This document shows, in pieces, positions 26,227-34,472 of a stretch of 64,000 bases of DNA. Both the position numbers and the translations under genes were made by a program. The first letter of the stretch is position 1. Each line of letters begins with the position of its first letter. The stretch lies in contig CAZPMH010000001.1 of assembly GCA_964587815.1 (NCBI GenBank), positions 186,001 to 250,000 of the forward strand. The letters are read 5' to 3'. Under the pieces are notes generated by a model. It was not told where the DNA came from and made no database searches. It saw only the letters and a program-made list of their open reading frames with translations. Origin of the DNA: UBA1672 sp964587815 (GTDB lineage Bacteria > Pseudomonadota > Alphaproteobacteria > Micavibrionales > Micavibrionaceae).

Positions 26227-26805
26227 TTATACTGGTTTAAATGAGTTTATATCTTTCGTAACGCTTTGTGCGCCGTTTTCAATGATTTTTCCGTAGATAT
26301 CAGTGGTGAAATCAATCACCTGCTCCAGCCAGTTTTGTTCGGCTTTTGCGAAATCACTGAGTACGTAGTTGGATACTAAATGTTTTTCGCCCGGGTGGCC
26401 GATTCCCATGCGAATGCGCCAGAAATCAGGTGTGGATAGGTGCGCTTGAATTGATTTGAGGCCGTTGTGACCCGCGTTACCGCCACCTTTTTTGATGCGG
26501 AGCTTACCTGCTTTCAGGTCTAGCTCATCGTGCAAAACAACGATGTTTTCGGGTGAAATTTTGTAAAACCTTGCAACCGCGCCGACTGATTGACCGCTTT
26601 CATTCATATAGGTTTGCGGCTTCATCAAAATAACTTTTGTGCCGTCGATGTTTTTTTCCGTGATCTCAGCCTTAAATTTTGAGGTTTTGAACGGCGGAAA
26701 ATTATATGCACCATCGGCCATCGCCTCCACTGCCATGAATCCGATATTGTGGCGATTCTTCTCATATTTCGCGCCGGGGTTACCGAGACCGACAAAAAGC
26801 CACAT
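26227..26805 (-). CDS. pth: Peptidyl-tRNA hydrolase
   Basis: A 192-residue enzyme that recycles peptidyl-tRNA. Motifs are 'GLGNPGAKYEKNRHNIGF' with the catalytic His, 'KPQTYMNESGQSV', 'HDELDLKAGKLRIKKGGGNAGHNGLKSI' and 'RMGIGHPG'. The frame is open for another 107 codons upstream, but that part overlaps rplY in another frame and is Lys/Gln-rich noise. The ATG at 26805 gives the canonical N-terminus 'MWLFVGLGNPG' and has AGGAAGG seven bases upstream, so the longer form should not be annotated. Confidence 0.96.
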   Translation of the reverse strand: MWLFVGLGNPGAKYEKNRHNIGFMAVEAMADGAYNFPPFKTSKFKAEITEKNIDGTKVILMKPQTYMNESGQSVGAVARFYKISPENIVVLHDELDLKAGKLRIKKGGGNAGHNGLKSIQAHLSTPDFWRIRMGIGHPGEKHLVSNYVLSDFAKAEQNWLEQVIDFTTDIYGKIIENGAQSVTKDINSFKPV

Positions 26806-26846
26806 GGCTTTGCCTTCCTGTTCTTGAATTTCTTTTTCATACGATA

Positions 26847-26873
26847 AAGAGCCTTTATCAGATAAAGGCTCTT
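26847..26873 (-). terminator. Strong hairpin between rplY and pth
   Basis: AAGAGCCTTTATC and GATAAAGGCTCTT are perfect inverted repeats separated by one base, effectively an 11-pair stem with a five-base loop. On the minus strand it is followed by only a short T-run (TTTATC), so it may be a partial terminator, processing site or 3'-end stabiliser that sets the rplY:pth ratio. Confidence 0.55.
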
Positions 26874-26926
26874 CCGTGAATTTTGATAATAGCGTTTGAA
26901 GCCAGCTTTTCATAATCGAGAGAGGC

Positions 26927-27613
26927 TTACTCTTCTTTTTCGGCTTCTTCGCCTTCACCGTCTTCTGCAGCTGCGGCTTCTTCATCACTGATGATGCCAT
27001 CGCCTGCTTCTGCAGCGGCAGCTTCTTCTGCCTCTTCCTGCTCTGCTGTCTTCGGCGGAACAAGTGTTGCGATTGTGAAATCACGGTCGCTAATGACCGG
27101 AACCGCACCATCAGGCAATGTCGCATCGCTAACTTTAACGGCGTCGCCGTGCTCTTTGCCTTCGATATTCACTTCGATAAAGTCAGGGATGTTTGTCGCG
27201 CGGCATGTTAATTCGATTGTAAAACGAACAACGTTCAATGTGCCTTTTTGCTCAAGGCTCGGGCATTTGTCTTCATTGATGAACTGAACAGGAACGTCAA
27301 CCGCAAGGCGCGTTTTGTCCGTCACGCGAAGAAAGTCAACATGTTCCACAACGTCTGTTACCGGGTGCAGTTGAACATCACGCGCAAGAACTAAGTGCTC
27401 TTTACCTGCAACGTCTAGGCTACAAAGTGTTGTAAACAGCTGTCCGCGGTTATATTCAACATTGATTTCATTTTCGTTGAGCGTGATTTTCACAGGCTCT
27501 TTTTTGTCACCATAGATCACGGCAGGTGTCTTGCCGGCGCGGCGTAGTGAACGTGCAATCCCCTTACCGGCGCGCTCTCTTTCTTCCGCTTTTAAAGCAT
27601 ATGTTTTAGCCAT
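26927..27613 (-). CDS. rplY: 50S ribosomal protein L25 (Ctc form)
   Basis: 228 residues with the L25 5S-rRNA-binding domain ('ARSLRRAGKTPAVIYGDKKEPVKITLNENEI'), the beta-domain TL5 extension typical of Ctc proteins ('DVVEHVDFLRVTDKTRLAVDVPVQFINEDKCP...GTLNVVRFTIELTCRATNIPDFIEVNIEG'), and an acidic Ala/Glu-rich tail of about 45 residues. AAGGA lies about eight bases before the ATG. Upstream lies a second, stronger Shine-Dalgarno with a tiny open frame (see the leader entry). Confidence 0.95.
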   Translation of the reverse strand: MAKTYALKAEERERAGKGIARSLRRAGKTPAVIYGDKKEPVKITLNENEINVEYNRGQLFTTLCSLDVAGKEHLVLARDVQLHPVTDVVEHVDFLRVTDKTRLAVDVPVQFINEDKCPSLEQKGTLNVVRFTIELTCRATNIPDFIEVNIEGKEHGDAVKVSDATLPDGAVPVISDRDFTIATLVPPKTAEQEEAEEAAAAEAGDGIISDEEAAAAEDGEGEEAEKEE

Positions 27614-27661
27614 TTTCGTTTTCCTTATACATGTTGTGGCTCACCTCCAGGGGTGTGAACC
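27606..27661 (-). promoter_or_regulatory. rplY leader: hairpin, consensus SD and eight-codon micro-ORF
   Basis: On the minus strand GGTTCAC and GTGAGCC form a seven-pair stem (one G-T) around a ten-base loop. The perfect Shine-Dalgarno GGAGGTGA (27648-27641) spans the loop and 3' arm. Eight bases later an ATG (27632) opens a micro-ORF of eight codons (MYKENENG) whose TAA (27608-27606) lies within the first codons of rplY, in another frame. Translation of the micro-ORF could be coupled to rplY. Regulation is inferred; no precedent is claimed. Confidence 0.4.
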
Positions 27662-27838
27662 GTTAAGATGTTGCAAAAAAGCAAATTTTAAGGGGCTTTG
27701 CAAGAAAAAAGAGTGGTTTTGCTTTGTTTATAATAAAAGCATGCTGATAAATTTTTGTTTGGCTTTGAAATGTATTCTTTAAAACAGCCCGATACTAGCA
27801 TAAGGTTTAAATTATACTTGTTTTTAAAAGGTTATTTT

Positions 27839-28240
27839 ATGAGATATTTATTTCGCAGTCTTTATTTTCTTCCTTTGTTTTTTATAACGTCAGCGCACGC
27901 TTCGCAGCCGATTTCTGAGAGCATGGTTGAGTGTTCCGTTATTTATGAAATTTTTTCAAATACAGCGGAACAAAAAGGCAAACCGCAAGAACAGATCCAG
28001 CAAATGCGTCAAGCATCAGAGGACTTTCTTGCGGCCTCTTACCCGCAGGCGAGTAAAGAGGGGCAAAAAGATTCCAAAGCTTATATCTCCAAGACGTTTG
28101 ACGAAAAGATGGAGACTTGGGAGACGAAGGTTTACGGTAATTCAACCGCCGAACTTGTGTTAGATTTGCCCGAAATGTTGGATTGGGCAAAATATTGCGG
28201 AAAAATGGGCAAGAGTTACGGCGTTTTGGGTAAGGACTAG
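27839..28240 (+). CDS. Small exported protein of unknown function
   Basis: 133 residues from the ATG at 27839, which has AAAAGG seven bases upstream and begins a clear signal peptide (MRYLFRSLYFLPLFFITSAHA). The mature part is about 110 residues, helical and polar ('MVECSVIYEIFSNTAEQKGKPQEQIQQMRQASEDFL', 'DEKMETWETKVYGN', 'LDWAKYCGKMG'), with two cysteines that could form a disulfide. I recognise no family. The frame extends upstream to 27755 without a signal-like start. It converges on prs with a five-base gap and no visible terminator. Confidence 0.7.
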   Translation: MRYLFRSLYFLPLFFITSAHASQPISESMVECSVIYEIFSNTAEQKGKPQEQIQQMRQASEDFLAASYPQASKEGQKDSKAYISKTFDEKMETWETKVYGNSTAELVLDLPEMLDWAKYCGKMGKSYGVLGKD

Positions 28241-28245
28241 TCGCT

Positions 28246-29181
28246 CTATTTGAACAATTCGGAAATAGATTGCTCTTTATAGATGCGTTTTGTTGCTTCA
28301 CCAATGAGCGGCGCAATGCTGATTTGTTCAATATTGTGCGCCTGCTTCATTTCTTCGGTGGCGGTGATGCTGTCTGTAATAACAAGGTTTTTCAACGGTG
28401 ATGCTGTTACACGATCAACAGCTGCACCGGAGAGAACGCCGTGTACAACATAAGCATGAACCTCTTTCGCACCTTTATCGATGAGTGCGCCAGCGGCATT
28501 GCATAATGTGCCGCCGGAATCGACGATATCGTCGACCAGGATACAGATTTTGTTTTTAACTTCTCCAATCACGTTCATCACTTCGGATTCGCCTGCCTTT
28601 TCGCGGCGTTTATCAATGATGGCCAGATCTGCCCCGATACGTTTGGCCAAGTGGCGAGCACGCACAACGCCGCCAACGTCGGGGGAAACAACACACACCT
28701 CACCCTCACCGAAGCGTTCTTGGATATGGCTCATAAAGACGGGGCCTGCGCTCAAATTATCAACAGGGATATCAAAAAACCCCTGAATTTGGCCTGCATG
28801 TAATTCTAGTGTAAGGACGCGATCAGCGCCTGCAGCAGTAATTAGATTGGCGACCAGCTTTGCTGATATCGGTGTGCGGCCGCCTGTTTTACGATCCTGC
28901 CTTGCATATCCGAAATATGGGATAACGGCGGTGATACGCTTGGCTGAGCCGCGGCGTAAGGCGTCAATTGCGATCAGCAATTCCATTAAATGGTCATTTG
29001 CGGGATAGGATGTTGATTGAATGAAAAAGGCGTCTGTTCCGCGGACATTCTCCATCACTTCAACGAAAATCTCCATGTCGGAAAATCGTTTGATGCTACA
29101 TTGTGTCAAAGGGGTATCGAGATAGGACGAGATATTTTCAGACAATACACGGTTAGAATTGCCGGAAATTAATTTCATCAT
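28246..29181 (-). CDS. prs: Ribose-phosphate pyrophosphokinase
   Basis: A 311-residue class I PRPP synthase. Visible are 'FFIQSTSYPANDHLMELLIAIDALRRGSAKRITAVIPYFGYARQDRK', the catalytic 'TLELHAGQIQGFF' loop, 'VVSPDVGGVVRARHLAKR' and the PRPP-binding 'ILVDDIVDSGGTL'. It makes PRPP from ribose 5-phosphate and ATP for nucleotide, His and Trp synthesis. Confidence 0.96.
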   Translation of the reverse strand: MMKLISGNSNRVLSENISSYLDTPLTQCSIKRFSDMEIFVEVMENVRGTDAFFIQSTSYPANDHLMELLIAIDALRRGSAKRITAVIPYFGYARQDRKTGGRTPISAKLVANLITAAGADRVLTLELHAGQIQGFFDIPVDNLSAGPVFMSHIQERFGEGEVCVVSPDVGGVVRARHLAKRIGADLAIIDKRREKAGESEVMNVIGEVKNKICILVDDIVDSGGTLCNAAGALIDKGAKEVHAYVVHGVLSGAAVDRVTASPLKNLVITDSITATEEMKQAHNIEQISIAPLIGEATKRIYKEQSISELFK

Positions 29182-29315
29182 TGATTTGACCCTTATTGCT
29201 TTTGGTTAAGGCGACAACGGCTTTTGCGCTGCCGATATATTTTCAAACGGTATTCGCACTATAGGAAAGCGTTGAAATAAATCAAGTATTTTGGTGTGGA
29301 AAATTTATTTGGCTT

Positions 29316-29537
29316 CTACTTAAACTCTTCAGGCTTTAGGTCCGGATACTTTTCATGTATTGGGTTCAAAACTTCAAATAAAATTTCCCCCAATACTTTC
29401 GATACTGCTTTTTTGTAAGCAACGAAATCTTCTTCTGAAGCTCTCTTTTGAACGAAATCAATACTGTTGTCTATTTCTTTACCGCATTTCAACATGCAGT
29501 TATGAACATATTCTGCGACATTTCTATTCTTTATCAT
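29316..29537 (-). CDS. Small hypothetical protein coupled to pgeF
   Basis: 73 residues, soluble and predicted helical ('VAEYVHNCMLKCGKEIDNSIDFVQKRASEEDFVAYKKAVSKVLGEILFEVLNPIHEKYPDLKPEEF'). I do not recognise a named family; similar short proteins of unknown function with an 'xxYxxxVxxVlGeil.eillPl...yPdL.P' tail are common. The ATG overlaps the pgeF stop as TAATG, which strongly suggests reinitiation and membership of the lgt-midA-pgeF operon. Confidence 0.65.
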   Translation of the reverse strand: MIKNRNVAEYVHNCMLKCGKEIDNSIDFVQKRASEEDFVAYKKAVSKVLGEILFEVLNPIHEKYPDLKPEEFK

Positions 29538-30334
29538 TATACTTCCCCTTCTATTCCGATCAGTGAAATTTGGCGGCCGTAATCGTCTTCCCCTTTATGG
29601 GTCATGCGGCGGTAGCTGTAGAATTCATCTTCGTTGGTGTAGGTATCTTTATCCATGAGAATAACATGCTTAAGCCCTGCGGCGGCGAGGCGCGCGGCGC
29701 AATAGCCTGGAAGATCAAACTGAGCATGGCCTTCGCGGCTGCCTGCGTGAAAGAACACTTCATTTTGCGGGTTGTCGTCTAATAATCGTTCGATAAATTC
29801 TTCTGAGACTTCGTAGCTGTTTTTGGCAAGGCACGGGCCGATGCATGCTTTTATGTCCGCTTCTTCCGCGCCCAAACGGCAGAGCGCAGAGACAGTGTTT
29901 TCCAATATGCCCGCCAGAGCGCCCTTCCAGCCCGCATGCGCCGCGCCGACCAAAGGGGCGTTGTCGTTGCCGCGATTTGGCGCATAGAACAGAACAGGCG
30001 CGCAGTCCGCGGTAACAACGCTAAGGTAAATGCTCGGTGTGTCGGTGACGCTGGCATCGGCCTTGATGCGGTTCATGTTTGGTTCATTGATGTAGAGCAC
30101 GTCTGCGCTGTGATGTTGGTAGGGGGAGAAGATGCGATCTGAGGATGACCCGAACTCTTGAGCGGCACGGCTGAGATTTTCTTGTACTTTTCCAGGATCG
30201 TCGTTTGAGCCCTGTCCGCAATTTAGCCCTGCGTATACACCTTCACTCACGCCGCCTTTACGCGTGAAAAAGCCGTGCTTAACGGGCGTTTTTGCGCCAA
30301 TAAAGTTTTCATCCGTGTAATATTTCAGCGTCAT
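29537..30334 (-). CDS. pgeF: Purine nucleoside phosphorylase / peptidoglycan editing factor YfiH-type
   Basis: A 265-residue laccase-domain (DUF152) protein. Signature parts are 'HGFFTRKGGVSEGVYAGLNCGQGSNDDPGKVQENL', 'QHHSADVLYI', 'VVTADCAPVLFYAP', 'GAAHAGWKGALAGILENTV' and 'ACIGPCLAKNSYEVSEEF'. The His-Cys-His zinc site is intact (His in QHHS, Cys in TADC, His in AAHAGW). Family members cleave purine nucleosides and have been linked to correct peptidoglycan stem composition. It lies one base from midA. Confidence 0.93.
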   Translation of the reverse strand: MTLKYYTDENFIGAKTPVKHGFFTRKGGVSEGVYAGLNCGQGSNDDPGKVQENLSRAAQEFGSSSDRIFSPYQHHSADVLYINEPNMNRIKADASVTDTPSIYLSVVTADCAPVLFYAPNRGNDNAPLVGAAHAGWKGALAGILENTVSALCRLGAEEADIKACIGPCLAKNSYEVSEEFIERLLDDNPQNEVFFHAGSREGHAQFDLPGYCAARLAAAGLKHVILMDKDTYTNEDEFYSYRRMTHKGEDDYGRQISLIGIEGEV

Positions 30335-30335
30335 A

Positions 30336-31400
30336 TCAGAATCCTGCTGGTGTTATTGCACCTTTATAAAAGCACAGGGCTTTGAATAAATCACCCATTT
30401 CGTTTTTATCGGTGAGGCGGCGATACCCGCCTTGAATTTGTAAAACTTGTTTCTGCGATTTTGCAGCCTTGGTTAAGGTGTTGCACCTGATTTGTCCGCC
30501 GAGCGCGTTTAAAAATTCGGCTTGAGTTATTGTACGCGTTGTTTTTACGCCTGCGTTTTGCGCAGCTTTGGCCGTGGTTTCGAAATCGACATGCGCGGTG
30601 ATATCGCTGTCGCCGATATGGCTCAGTAGTTCGCTGTATTCATGGTTTCTGATGGTCTGTAGCGTGTCGCCGTGGTGGGTTTTGGTATGGCCGTAATCGA
30701 TAAGTAAGGCCACGCCGCTATTTTGGTTTATTATTTCAGCGCATTTTTTGACGTATCGCGTACGATCAGGTGCGATTTCGTAGATTTCACCACTAACGGT
30801 TTTTTGCGGTAATGCGGCTTGCAATGATTTTGGAGCGAGTTGCCAGCATTCTGTGAGTGTATCTCCGCCCTCTTCCAATACTATGTGTTTTTGCATCCAC
30901 CCGCCTGCTGTGCGCTTGAGTTGTTCGATCGGCAAAGCATCAAGGAATTCGTTGGCGATGATGATGGTAGGTTTGTCGTTTGGAATGTCTCCGATATGAT
31001 TGTACCAGTTTGCGTTCGTTCCTTTTAAGGCTTGTTTTTGTTTGGCGATCAAGGCCGTGCTGGTTTCAACCAGATGCATGCTAATGGCTTCGTTCGCCTT
31101 TTCATTTTTTGAGAGGATGCGTACGATATCGTTCATTAATGTGCCGCGACCGGGGCCGCATTCGATCAGCTTTAATTCTGGGCTTCCCATTTGTAGCCAA
31201 ATATCCAAAACCCATGCGCCGATCAACTCGCCGAAGATTTGCGATATTTCGGGTGCGGTTGTGAAATCACCTTTTTTCCCAAAAGGGTCTTTGCGCATGT
31301 AATAGCCGTGTTCGGGATGGCCGAGCGCGATATTCATAAATTCGCCGAGCGGCATCGGGCCGTTTTGTTTTATCTGCGCTCGGATGATGTCTTCAAGCAT
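30336..31400 (-). CDS. SAM-dependent methyltransferase, MidA/NDUFAF7 family
   Basis: 354 residues with the DUF185 layout: 'NGPMPLGEFMNIALGHPEHGYYMRKDPFGKKGDFTTAPEISQIFGELIGAW', SAM motif 'LIECGPGRGTLMNDI', 'IIIANEFLDALPI' and 'ALLIDYGH'. The mitochondrial relative NDUFAF7 dimethylates an Arg of the 49 kDa complex I subunit; a similar role on NuoD is likely in an alphaproteobacterium. It overlaps lgt by eight bases. Confidence 0.92.
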   Translation of the reverse strand: MLEDIIRAQIKQNGPMPLGEFMNIALGHPEHGYYMRKDPFGKKGDFTTAPEISQIFGELIGAWVLDIWLQMGSPELKLIECGPGRGTLMNDIVRILSKNEKANEAISMHLVETSTALIAKQKQALKGTNANWYNHIGDIPNDKPTIIIANEFLDALPIEQLKRTAGGWMQKHIVLEEGGDTLTECWQLAPKSLQAALPQKTVSGEIYEIAPDRTRYVKKCAEIINQNSGVALLIDYGHTKTHHGDTLQTIRNHEYSELLSHIGDSDITAHVDFETTAKAAQNAGVKTTRTITQAEFLNALGGQIRCNTLTKAAKSQKQVLQIQGGYRRLTDKNEMGDLFKALCFYKGAITPAGF

Positions 31401-32196
31401 GGTTGTCTTTTGCAGCTTGAGATTTTTTGTTGGCGACGATAATCACGATTAGCCCTGCCAAAATCATGGGCAGGCATAAGATTTGCCCCATGGAGATATA
31501 GCCGCCGATCAAGCCGATTTGCGGGTCGGGTTCGCGTACAAATTCGACAAGGGCGCGGAACATGCCGTAGCCCATGAGGAAAACACCGGTAATGATGCCT
31601 GATTTTGCCCCCTTCTTTGACAAGATATAGAGGATGAGGAAAAGAACGAGCCCTTCTAAGACCGCTTCGTAAAGTTGGCTCGGGTGGCGGGGTTCGGTTT
31701 GCCCGGGGAAAATTACGCCCCACGGCTTATCTGTTATACGTCCGTAAAGTTCTGCATTAATAAAGTTTGCTAAGCGCCCGAAAAACAAACCAATTGGCGC
31801 GGCAGAACAGACGATATCAGAGAGCTTGAAAATTTCAATTTTATGTTTTGATGCGTAACCGAACATGGCGATCATCACACCCAGCATTCCGCCATGGAAT
31901 GACATGCCGCCGCGCCATACTTTATAAATTTCGCCCGGGTTTTCTAAATAATATCCGGGCTGATAGAACATGACATAACCAAGACGCCCGCCGATAATAA
32001 CGCCGATTATTGCCCATGTCAGAAAGTTATCCACATCCTCACGGTTGGGACGCTCATTTTCATTGCCCCCTACCCGTGACAGGCAGTATTTCCAGCCTAA
32101 GAGGAAGCCTGCCAGATATGCCAGCGCGTACCACCGCACCGCAAAGGGGCCGATTGAAAATAGAACGGGGTCGATATTTAATGATGAAAAATCCAT
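31393..32196 (-). CDS. lgt: Prolipoprotein diacylglyceryl transferase
   Basis: A 267-residue inner-membrane protein with seven hydrophobic segments. The Lgt signature 'GRLANFINAELYGR' is present, with 'WRGGMSFHGGMLGV' carrying the essential His-Gly and 'RHPSQLYEA' near the end. It transfers diacylglycerol to the lipobox cysteine of prolipoproteins such as those encoded at 12383, 14812 and 60201. It is the first gene of the lgt-midA-pgeF operon. Confidence 0.96.
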   Translation of the reverse strand: MDFSSLNIDPVLFSIGPFAVRWYALAYLAGFLLGWKYCLSRVGGNENERPNREDVDNFLTWAIIGVIIGGRLGYVMFYQPGYYLENPGEIYKVWRGGMSFHGGMLGVMIAMFGYASKHKIEIFKLSDIVCSAAPIGLFFGRLANFINAELYGRITDKPWGVIFPGQTEPRHPSQLYEAVLEGLVLFLILYILSKKGAKSGIITGVFLMGYGMFRALVEFVREPDPQIGLIGGYISMGQILCLPMILAGLIVIIVANKKSQAAKDNHA

Positions 32197-32354
32197 TTGA
32201 TTTCAAACTCCTGCCTTTTTCATACTCTGATCCAGGGCAAAAAAAAAGCGAAAATCGTGCTAAAAATTTCATGCACAGGCATTTGTTCGGTTTCTTTTTA
32301 TCCTCCTTGCGTCGTCATAATTTCGCATGTTACACAGGCAAATATTAGAAATTA

Positions 32355-32597
32355 ATGGATACAAGAATCATGGAAAAAATCCTCGATGATGCAGCGCGTA
32401 TTGCAGGCGGAGCGGTTGGTGTTGCCAGTGATCTTGGCAAGCAGGCCAGTGAGGCGTTGCGCGCAAAGGTTGACCACATCGCGCAGGAGATGGATTTGGT
32501 TCCGCGTGAGGATTTTGAACGCTTAGAGGCTGTCGTTGAGGCGTTGCGCGCTGAATGTGACGCGCTGAAAAAAGAGGTCGCATCCCTTAAGAAATAA
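32355..32597 (+). CDS. ubiK: UbiK/BMFP-family accessory factor
   Basis: An 80-residue protein with 'ILDDAARIAGGAVGVASDLGKQASEALRAKVD' followed by a C-terminal coiled coil ('REDFERLEAVVEALRAECDALKKEVASL'). This is the BMFP/YqiC pattern: an amphipathic N-terminus and a trimeric coiled coil. UbiK assists the UbiJ-centred ubiquinone biosynthesis complex in proteobacteria. A second in-frame ATG at 32370 could also be the start. Confidence 0.85.
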   Translation: MDTRIMEKILDDAARIAGGAVGVASDLGKQASEALRAKVDHIAQEMDLVPREDFERLEAVVEALRAECDALKKEVASLKK

Positions 32598-32646
32598 CCC
32601 GTTAAAACTGCGTTATTCGTCAATATAATTATACTTTGGAAGAATT

Positions 32647-33153
32647 ATGGCTCTGGAACTTTTTGAACATGAAAATCGCGCAATCAACCCTCTGGACAGC
32701 GTGGAAGATGTTCTGGTCAATCATAACTGGATTTATGAACGTGCGACCGCGGAAGAGTTGGTTGTCGATGTTGCGGGTGAAAATTGCGGGTATCGTTTGG
32801 TTTTCATCTGGCAAGACAGCCTAAAATCTCTGCAGATTTATTGCCAATATGACATGAATATCGATAAAACAAACAGTGACTTGGCCTATCGGGCGATTTC
32901 TGAGATGAATAAAAACCTCTGGCTGGGGCACTTTGAAATCGGGCAAGAGAGTCTGTCTCCTTGCTATCGCTATACGTTCTTATGTCCTGATTTTGTTCCG
33001 GAGCGTGAGAGTGCGGTTATATCACATATGGTTGACGTCTCTCTAACACAGTGTGAGCAGTATGCTTTCGTTTTCGATATGTTAGCGCGTGTGTCAAACC
33101 TAGATGAGGGTCAGTTGTCTTTAGCGATGATGGATACAGTCGGTGAGTCCTGA
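32647..33153 (+). CDS. YbjN domain-containing protein
   Basis: A 168-residue cytoplasmic protein resembling the YbjN family, with a chaperone-like alpha/beta fold: 'INPLDSVEDVLVNHNWIYERATAEELVVDVAGENCGYRLVFIWQDSLKSLQIYCQYD', 'YRAISEMNKNLWLGHFEI' and 'LSLAMMDTVGES'. YbjN is loosely linked to stress and motility in E. coli; its molecular role is unclear. It is translationally coupled to proC by an 11-base overlap, an arrangement seen in other alphaproteobacteria. Confidence 0.85.
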   Translation: MALELFEHENRAINPLDSVEDVLVNHNWIYERATAEELVVDVAGENCGYRLVFIWQDSLKSLQIYCQYDMNIDKTNSDLAYRAISEMNKNLWLGHFEIGQESLSPCYRYTFLCPDFVPERESAVISHMVDVSLTQCEQYAFVFDMLARVSNLDEGQLSLAMMDTVGES

Positions 33154-33967
33154 TATCCAAGCGCAGAAATACAAAGCATGCCTGATTGGTTGCGGCAAGA
33201 TGGGCGGCGCGATGTTGCGCGGCTGGCTTCAGGATGATGCCGTTGCTTCTGTATTTGTCGTTGACCCCACCCCTATTGAACCAGCGTTTCTTGATGATCA
33301 GCGCGTGACGTATAACGATCAGGTTAAAGTCGATGCCCTATCAGATATTGATGTTCTTATTTTGGCGGTAAAGCCACAGGTTCTGGCTGATGCCTGTGGC
33401 GATTTGGGCAATGTTCTGCCTGCTCACTGCTTAGTATTATCTATTGCAGCGGGGCAAAGCCTAGAACGTTTGGAGCATGTTTTGGGTTCTCGCAGTATCG
33501 TGCGTTCCATGCCAAATACGCCTGCTGCTGTTGCAAAAGGCATTAGCGCAGCGATTGGAAACAGCCATTGCCACGCCGAAGATCTGGCTTGCGCGCAGAC
33601 GTTGCTTAGTGCAGTGGGGGATTGCGTTTGGCTGGATGATGAGAGCGATATGGATCGCGTCACCGCACTTTCGGGCAGTGGCCCTGCTTATGTTTTTTAC
33701 ATGATTGAAGCCTTAGCCAAGGCGGGGGAACAGATTGGCTTGGATCAAGAGCTTGCGATGAAGCTAGCGCGGCAAACCGTTATTGGCAGTGCTGCGCTTG
33801 CCGAGAATGATCACGAAACGCCCGCCTCGGTCTTGCGCGAAAATGTGACCAGCCCGAACGGGACAACGCAGGCCGCGCTCGATGTTCTGATGGATGGGCG
33901 GTATCAGGACGTTTTGACACAGGCATTGGATGCTGCGCGTAAACGCTCCATCGCGCTTAACTCTTAA
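33143..33967 (+). CDS. proC: Pyrroline-5-carboxylate reductase
   Basis: A 274-residue enzyme with the NADPH-binding 'LIGCGKMGGAMLRGWL', 'LILAVKPQ', 'SIAAGQSLERLE', 'IVRSMPNTPAAVAKG' and the C-terminal 'VTALSGSGPAYVFYMIEALAKAGEQIGL' and 'ENVTSPNGTTQAAL'. It catalyses the last step of proline synthesis. The start is a GTG inside the end of the YbjN gene, so coupling is likely. Confidence 0.95.
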   Translation: MSPDIQAQKYKACLIGCGKMGGAMLRGWLQDDAVASVFVVDPTPIEPAFLDDQRVTYNDQVKVDALSDIDVLILAVKPQVLADACGDLGNVLPAHCLVLSIAAGQSLERLEHVLGSRSIVRSMPNTPAAVAKGISAAIGNSHCHAEDLACAQTLLSAVGDCVWLDDESDMDRVTALSGSGPAYVFYMIEALAKAGEQIGLDQELAMKLARQTVIGSAALAENDHETPASVLRENVTSPNGTTQAALDVLMDGRYQDVLTQALDAARKRSIALNS

Positions 33968-33976
33968 ATTTTCAGA

Positions 33977-34384
33977 TTAGTTACGTGTGCCTAAGCCGAT
34001 ATCTTTGGCCAGTTTGCTTCTTTTGGCCGCGTAATTGGGCGCAACCATCGGATAATCAGCAGGCAAGCCCCAGCGCTCACGATATTGCTCAGGCGTCATG
34101 TCATAGGCCGTTTTAAGGTGGCGTTTCAGCATTTTCAGCTTTTTACCGTCTTCGAGACAAATCAAGAAGTCGGGCGTGATTGAACGGTTAATTGGCACGG
34201 CGGGCTGCGGGCGCTCTGCGATGGTCGGCGTTGTTTCACCGATATTTTCTAACGCAGCGTATGCTTGATTAACAACAGCAGGGATATCCTCAACACTCAC
34301 AGGGTTTTTGCTGAGGTAGGCAGACGCAAGTTGCGCCGCAAGTTCCAAGATTTTATCATTTTGGTTATTATTTTGATCGTCCAT
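33977..34384 (-). CDS. mucR: MucR/Ros-family transcriptional regulator
   Basis: A 135-residue regulator with an N-terminal oligomerisation helix region and a C-terminal Ros-type DNA-binding domain: 'ICLEDGKKLKMLKRHLKTAYDMTPEQYRERWGLPADYPMVAPNYAAKRS'. C76, D79 and H89 are at zinc-ligand positions, but the later His pair is A93-Y94 here, so the zinc site may be incomplete. MucR proteins bind AT-rich DNA as H-NS-like silencers in alphaproteobacteria controlling surface polysaccharide, motility and virulence genes. It lies downstream of tsaB but about 90 bases away. Confidence 0.93.
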   Translation of the reverse strand: MDDQNNNQNDKILELAAQLASAYLSKNPVSVEDIPAVVNQAYAALENIGETTPTIAERPQPAVPINRSITPDFLICLEDGKKLKMLKRHLKTAYDMTPEQYRERWGLPADYPMVAPNYAAKRSKLAKDIGLGTRN

Positions 34385-34472
34385 TAGATTTCTTTTTTCT
34401 TATGTTTGAGTTTCCCCTCTAAATAGCGTGCGACTATAACGTTTTTTATGCCTTGACCCAACATAAATATAT

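Noticed and set aside
26806..27126. N-terminal extension of the pth frame overlapping rplY
   Set aside because: The extra 107 residues are low-complexity and overlap rplY coding sequence; a strong ribosome-binding site and the canonical Pth N-terminus are at 26805.
27661..27720. Weak GCAAA/TTTGC hairpin followed by Ts upstream of rplY
   Set aside because: A five-pair stem with a long loop is within chance for this AT-rich spacer; it is not called an attenuator.
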